Shown one piece after another: positions 4,756 to 6,145 of a stretch of 6,145 nt of DNA. The notes beneath the pieces are model-generated. The model made no database searches. It saw only the letters and a list, made by a program, of their open reading frames with translations, and had not been told where the DNA came from. Each line of letters opens with the position of its first letter. The first letter of the stretch is position 1. The position numbers and the translations under genes are program-made. Source of the DNA: Bacteroidales bacterium (lineage in GTDB: Bacteria; Bacteroidota; Bacteroidia; Bacteroidales; ML635J-15); NCBI GenBank assembly GCA_028696755.1, contig JAQVGK010000228.1, forward strand, positions 1 through 6,145. Reading direction: 5' to 3'.

Positions 4756-5501
4756 TAGTCTTTGTCTGGAATATATGGTGTGTCCTCAGGTTCTTTAAAA
4801 ACCTTATCAAGATCAGTTGAATCAATTCTCTTTTCGTTGGTGATAAAAACATTTTCTCTCAGAAATGCTCCATACTGATTTATTTCAAAAACAATATCCT
4901 GAATCAATTCAATAAGATTTATGTGAAGTGCAATAATGGCGGTGCAAATGATGTAGTTGCCAGAATAAATAATCTCTTCGGTAAAACCATCGTTCTTTTT
5001 TATAAAGTATTCGATTTCTCCGTTTACAATGTTCTTTTGCGCCTCTGTAAATGTATTGTCCTTACTCGACAAAGCGAAAATATATCTTAATCTGTGATCC
5101 TTTCCCCCTAATCCCGAAGCAATATAAATCTTCGATTCTTCCATAAGATTTGATTCGAGAAACATCCGAGCTTGCTGATAAGACAAATATGCCCATGTTT
5201 TAAGCTGATCCTCGGGAGCTTTTAAATAATCTTCGAGCATCCGGTAAGTTTCAACCTCCCCATATGAAGTGAGACGAGCAAGAATTTCCTTTTTTTGGTC
5301 GTAACTAAAAGCTTCGCTATGGAGCTGATTCCATAATTCCGCTGGTTCAGGGAATTGTTCTTCATTTCCTATCCTTTGCAGTGTTTCAAAAAATTCAATC
5401 TGAACTTCTGCATCAACATTTGTTTCTATTATTCTTATGCTGTCGGGATTATTGAGAGCGATTTCTCTCATCTTCTCCAGCATTTTATCCTGTTCATCCA
5501 T
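4755..5501 (-). CDS. Conserved hypothetical protein cotranscribed with ung
   Basis: The product has 248 residues, is acidic, and has no signal peptide. It looks mainly helical: long amphipathic stretches at about 1-20, 30-45, 65-95 and 100-125. A segment EIIYSGNYIICTAIIALHIN then LIELIQDIVFEI (about 175-207) is hydrophobic but probably a buried helix rather than a membrane anchor. Recurring phrases such as LKTWAYLSYQQARMFLESNL, IASGLGGKDHRLRYIF and NQYGAFLRENVFITN look like a conserved Bacteroidota protein of unknown function that I know only as hypothetical. Its TAA overlaps the ung ATG by one base, so the two are made together; that is a hint, not proof, of a related task. No clear promoter is found in the 90 bp upstream, so readthrough from the FKBP gene is possible. 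Confidence 0.85.
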   Translation of the reverse strand: MDEQDKMLEKMREIALNNPDSIRIIETNVDAEVQIEFFETLQRIGNEEQFPEPAELWNQLHSEAFSYDQKKEILARLTSYGEVETYRMLEDYLKAPEDQLKTWAYLSYQQARMFLESNLMEESKIYIASGLGGKDHRLRYIFALSSKDNTFTEAQKNIVNGEIEYFIKKNDGFTEEIIYSGNYIICTAIIALHINLIELIQDIVFEINQYGAFLRENVFITNEKRIDSTDLDKVFKEPEDTPYIPDKD

Positions 5502-5524
5502 GTTGGACGGTTTGTGTTAATATC

Positions 5525-5565
5525 AAAAAATCCGAAAGCACGCCTTTTTTGGATGCTTTCAGATT
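5525..5565 (-). terminator. Intrinsic terminator of the FKBP gene
   Basis: On the minus strand AATCTGAAAGCA (5565-5554) pairs with TGCTTTCGGATT (5540-5529), 12 bp with one G/U pair, followed by TTTTTT running to 5525. The G/U pair becomes a C/A mismatch on the plus strand, so the element is directional. The loop is 13 nt. It begins 26 nt after the FKBP stop codon. Confidence 0.75.
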
Positions 5566-5591
5566 AGATATGATTATCGTAATAATTTTTC

Positions 5592-6044
5592 TTAGCTTTT
5601 TGGAGCGTCTTCAACTTTAACAACTTTGCCATTGAAGAATAAATCTTCACCTGCCAAAGGATGATTGAAATCAATAACAACCATTTCGTCGGTAACCTCA
5701 ATAGCTACACCATCGAAAACAGTTCCATCCTCGTCTTCCATTGGAACGTAATCTCCAATTTCTGGAACGCCACCTTCATCATCTTTAAATACATCAAGAG
5801 GGAACTCTGCAAATGCCTCTTCATCCTCGTCGCCATAAGCTTCATCTTTTGTTAGAGAGAATTTAAAAGCATCTCCTGCCTGCATTCCCATAAGCTTTTC
5901 TTCGAAAGTTTCAAGCATTTCACCGGCACCAAACAAAAACACAGCAGGTTCGGTTTCTTTTACTGATTCAATTAATTCACCTTCAAATCCGTCAACATAT
6001 AGATCGTAAATGATGGTAACAAGTTTTCCGTTTGCAATTTTCAT
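5592..6044 (-). CDS. SlyD-like FKBP-type peptidyl-prolyl cis-trans isomerase
   Basis: With the start at ATG 6044 the product has 150 residues, beginning MKIANGKLVTIIYDLYVDG, the usual start of Bacteroidota SlyD-like proteins. The first FKBP half spans 1-71 (FLFGAGEMLETFEEKLMGMQ, GDAFKFSLTKDEAYGD). An acidic IF (chaperone flap) domain inserts at about 73-122. The FKBP half then closes with VVIDFNHPLAGEDLFFNGKV (122-141). It speeds up proline isomerisation and probably binds unfolded proteins in the cytoplasm. The His/Cys-rich metal-binding tail of E. coli SlyD is absent, so a nickel role is unlikely. An in-frame ATG at 6098 would add 18 residues unlike the family and would lie across the putative promoter, so the shorter start is chosen. 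A terminator follows. Confidence 0.93.
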   Translation of the reverse strand: MKIANGKLVTIIYDLYVDGFEGELIESVKETEPAVFLFGAGEMLETFEEKLMGMQAGDAFKFSLTKDEAYGDEDEEAFAEFPLDVFKDDEGGVPEIGDYVPMEDEDGTVFDGVAIEVTDEMVVIDFNHPLAGEDLFFNGKVVKVEDAPKS

Positions 6045-6068
6045 TTTATTTGTTTTTAAATTACGGCG

Positions 6069-6099
6069 TAATATTACTTCTATTAATTTGATTAACAAA
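6069..6099 (-). promoter_or_regulatory. Possible promoter of the FKBP gene
   Basis: On the minus strand TTTG (6096-6099) and TAATATTA (6069-6076) are separated by 19 nt. The -33 box and spacing fit, but the -7 box matches TAnnTTTG only partly. TAATTTAA just downstream is an alternative -7. Confidence 0.35.
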
Positions 6100-6145
6100 A
6101 TTATTTATAAAAAATTAGCAGATTACTGCTTTAACTAAATATTTA

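Noticed and set aside
6045..6098. Upstream ATG at 6098 adding 18 residues to the FKBP protein
   Set aside because: The extra residues are basic and hydrophobic, unlike the family's conserved start at MKI, and they would be encoded across the likely promoter.

Overview
The window looks like a chromosomal segment of a Bacteroidota bacterium, most likely near Bacteroidales/Marinilabiliales. It is AT-rich. It encodes a TonB-dependent receptor with an N-terminal carboxypeptidase-regulatory-like domain. Several genes are preceded by the Bacteroidota promoter pattern (TTTG, about 19 nt, TAnnTTTG) and none depends on a normally placed Shine-Dalgarno site. All seven protein genes lie on the minus strand; the tRNA locus lies on the plus strand.

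Layout from left to right: (1) 1-1509 (-) is the N-terminal 503 codons of a TonB-dependent outer-membrane receptor that continues past the left edge. (2) About 1691-2201 (+) is a tRNA-Pro(GGG) transcription unit with its own promoter and an intrinsic terminator. (3) 2235-2666 (-) is a small exported protein of unknown function. (4) 2771-3358 (-) is an ECF-type sigma factor with its own terminator. (5) 3522-3977 (-) is a YbjN-like protein. (6) 4054-4755 (-) is uracil-DNA glycosylase (ung), overlapping by 1 nt a conserved hypothetical gene at 4755-5501 (-). (7) 5592-6044 (-) is a SlyD-like FKBP peptidyl-prolyl isomerase followed by a terminator.

The protein genes are ordinary housekeeping or accessory genes, mostly in short units with individual promoters; the only tight pair is the hypothetical gene plus ung. 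The unusual part is the tRNA-Pro locus. One intact 74-nt tRNA (1913-1986) is nested inside the two halves of a second tRNA-Pro copy. The 5' half is nt 1-26 and is itself interrupted in its D loop by a 151-nt hairpin-rich insert. The 3' half is nt 27-74 with a scrambled middle. Between the intact tRNA and the 3' half lies a 125-nt element that folds on paper into a four-helix cloverleaf closed by a 19-nt inverted repeat. The promoter and terminator sit tightly around the outer halves, as if the outer copy were the original gene and a small structured element carrying a complete replacement tRNA had entered it. No protein is encoded in that region. It is the best candidate here for something undescribed, though a decayed remnant of a known kind of tRNA-associated element is an equally serious explanation.
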